Source of the DNA: Nitratireductor indicus C115
Lineage (GTDB): Bacteria > Pseudomonadota > Alphaproteobacteria > Rhizobiales > Rhizobiaceae
DNA length: 64,000 nucleotides
Assembly (NCBI RefSeq): GCF_000300515.1
Contig: NZ_AMSI01000002.1
Location: 124,001 to 188,000, forward strand
Direction of reading: 5' to 3'
Positions 63,253 to 64,000 of this stretch are shown one piece after another (positions within the stretch are counted from its first letter, which is position 1; each line of letters starts with the position of its first letter). Made by a program: the position numbers and the translations under genes. The notes beneath the pieces are model-generated. The model saw only the letters and a program-made list of their open reading frames with translations. It was not told where the DNA came from and ran no database searches.

Positions 63253-63869
63253 GTCGTCTCCTCACTCCAGCTCTTGATCAGGCCTCGAAAAAACTCCCGC
63301 AGGCGCTGCAGCAGCCCCGCCTCCCTTGTTTCGTCGGCTGGCCCACCATGTCTTGCACGCCAGTCACGTGGCGCATCGAATGTGCCATCCCAGATTCCCT
63401 TGCGCGCCCGCCGAGCCATGGCTTCCTCGCGATCGTAATCGCCATAGGCAACAGCCCCGCCCGCCTCCACGAGCGCAGCGCCGATATCCTTGCCGTTCAC
63501 CGAGCAACGCGCCAGAAGACGTTCGTAGCGGTCACGTTCATATCCCTCGCACACCACCTTGCCCGATGACACCAGCCTCTGCAGCATAGAACGTGCCTCA
63601 CGGCCGCAGGAATAGGCCACGCCGTTCCTGCTGCATGTCTGCGAGTATTCCGGCGCATCAAGCCCCTTCAAACGGATGCGCTCGCCCGAAAGAGTAAGCG
63701 TGTCGCCATCATTGACCGTGACCGCGCCCGAAAGGCTGACTTCTGCCTGACGTTGAAACCTGTCCACCGCCAGCACAAGCACGCCGATCAGGATCACGGT
63801 GGTCAGCACATCCGAAAGACGCCACCATGGGCTGCGCTTGCGCGGATAACGGCGGCGGCGTTTCGTCAA
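63249..63869 (-). CDS. Membrane-anchored thermonuclease (SNase) family protein
   Basis: A 206-residue protein with a basic N-terminus (TKRRRRYPRKRSPWWRL), one membrane helix (about 20-37) and a staphylococcal nuclease-like domain: VNDGDTLTLSGERIRLKGLDAPEYSQTCSRNG with the conserved Asp, Arg and Glu-type pattern, then YERDRYERLLARCSVNGKDIGAALVEAGGAVAYGDY. Cys pairs may form a disulfide on the periplasmic side. It starts with TTG, the only in-frame start upstream of the helix. It overlaps the GST gene by four bases. The 131 bp to the window end hold no gene I can call. Confidence 0.82.
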   Translation of the reverse strand: MTKRRRRYPRKRSPWWRLSDVLTTVILIGVLVLAVDRFQRQAEVSLSGAVTVNDGDTLTLSGERIRLKGLDAPEYSQTCSRNGVAYSCGREARSMLQRLVSSGKVVCEGYERDRYERLLARCSVNGKDIGAALVEAGGAVAYGDYDREEAMARRARKGIWDGTFDAPRDWRARHGGPADETREAGLLQRLREFFRGLIKSWSEETT

Positions 63870-64000
63870 CAGAAGGGTCTCTTAATCATTCCGCGATAGC
63901 GTGGCGGCGAACAGCGTGAACGTGATTTGGGGCGATGACGCCGGAACCTTCAAGAACGGCCGACAAATTTATTGTGGACCGCACCCGGCCGCATCGCAAC

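Overview
The window is a high-GC, densely coded chromosomal segment from an alphaproteobacterium. Gene neighbourhoods such as gatA-gatC with a ruvX opposite, a class II DAHP synthase, gor, DUF2059-rpiA, and moaA to mobB, together with the families DUF1489, DUF2865, DUF930 and MASE1, fit Hyphomicrobiales. My inference is a Phyllobacteriaceae/Brucellaceae-type genome; species cannot be read from this. No insertion sequence, prophage, integrase or CRISPR array was seen. Many starts were moved downstream of the longest reading frame on the basis of family N-termini and ribosome binding sites.

Layout. 1-6.1 kb (mostly minus): DUF1489, L-serine dehydratase, a 43-residue membrane protein, a YdcF-like protein, gatA, gatC and an MBL-fold hydrolase. 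6.3-19 kb: ruvX, a DUF2865 exported protein overlapping gltX tail to tail, an ArsR/SRPBCC pair, an orphan clpP, nadE, a hemerythrin protein, class II DAHP synthase, gor, DUF2059, rpiA, gph and tRNA-Val(CAC). 19-28.4 kb is more accessory-like: an HPP-CBS membrane protein, an AI-2E-type permease, two membrane diguanylate cyclases, a methyltransferase, small hypothetical proteins, DUF930 and a LuxR solo with an unusual ligand pocket.

28.5-44.1 kb is the most distinctive block. A branched-chain-type ABC transporter (livF-G-M-H and binding protein, minus strand) lies back to back with a TRAP transporter, an SDR-like protein and a 3-hydroxyacyl-CoA dehydrogenase (plus strand). An IclR regulator and a CoA ligase-crotonase-thiolase-crotonase operon follow. 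Together they look like import, CoA activation and beta-oxidation-type cleavage of an organic acid. No acyl-CoA dehydrogenase is present, one crotonase and the SDR lack their usual catalytic residues, and one 15-bp quasi-palindrome (TTCYGC-ACW-GCRGAA) occurs in all three control regions, so the block is probably one IclR regulon.

44.2-53 kb: a TrkH potassium transporter, a large L,D-transpeptidase, an alpha/beta hydrolase divergent from a MarR regulator with two phased operators over its start, an AraC regulator with a fosmidomycin-resistance-type MFS exporter, a glyoxalase-fold protein, a PPOX-type flavoprotein and DUF971. 53.2-57.8 kb: molybdenum cofactor genes moaA, mobA and mobB enclosing two exporters. 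57.9-64 kb: a polar amino acid ABC transporter lacking its ATPase, a beta-hydroxyacid dehydrogenase, an Lrp regulator, a UDG-like protein, a glutathione transferase and a membrane-anchored nuclease.
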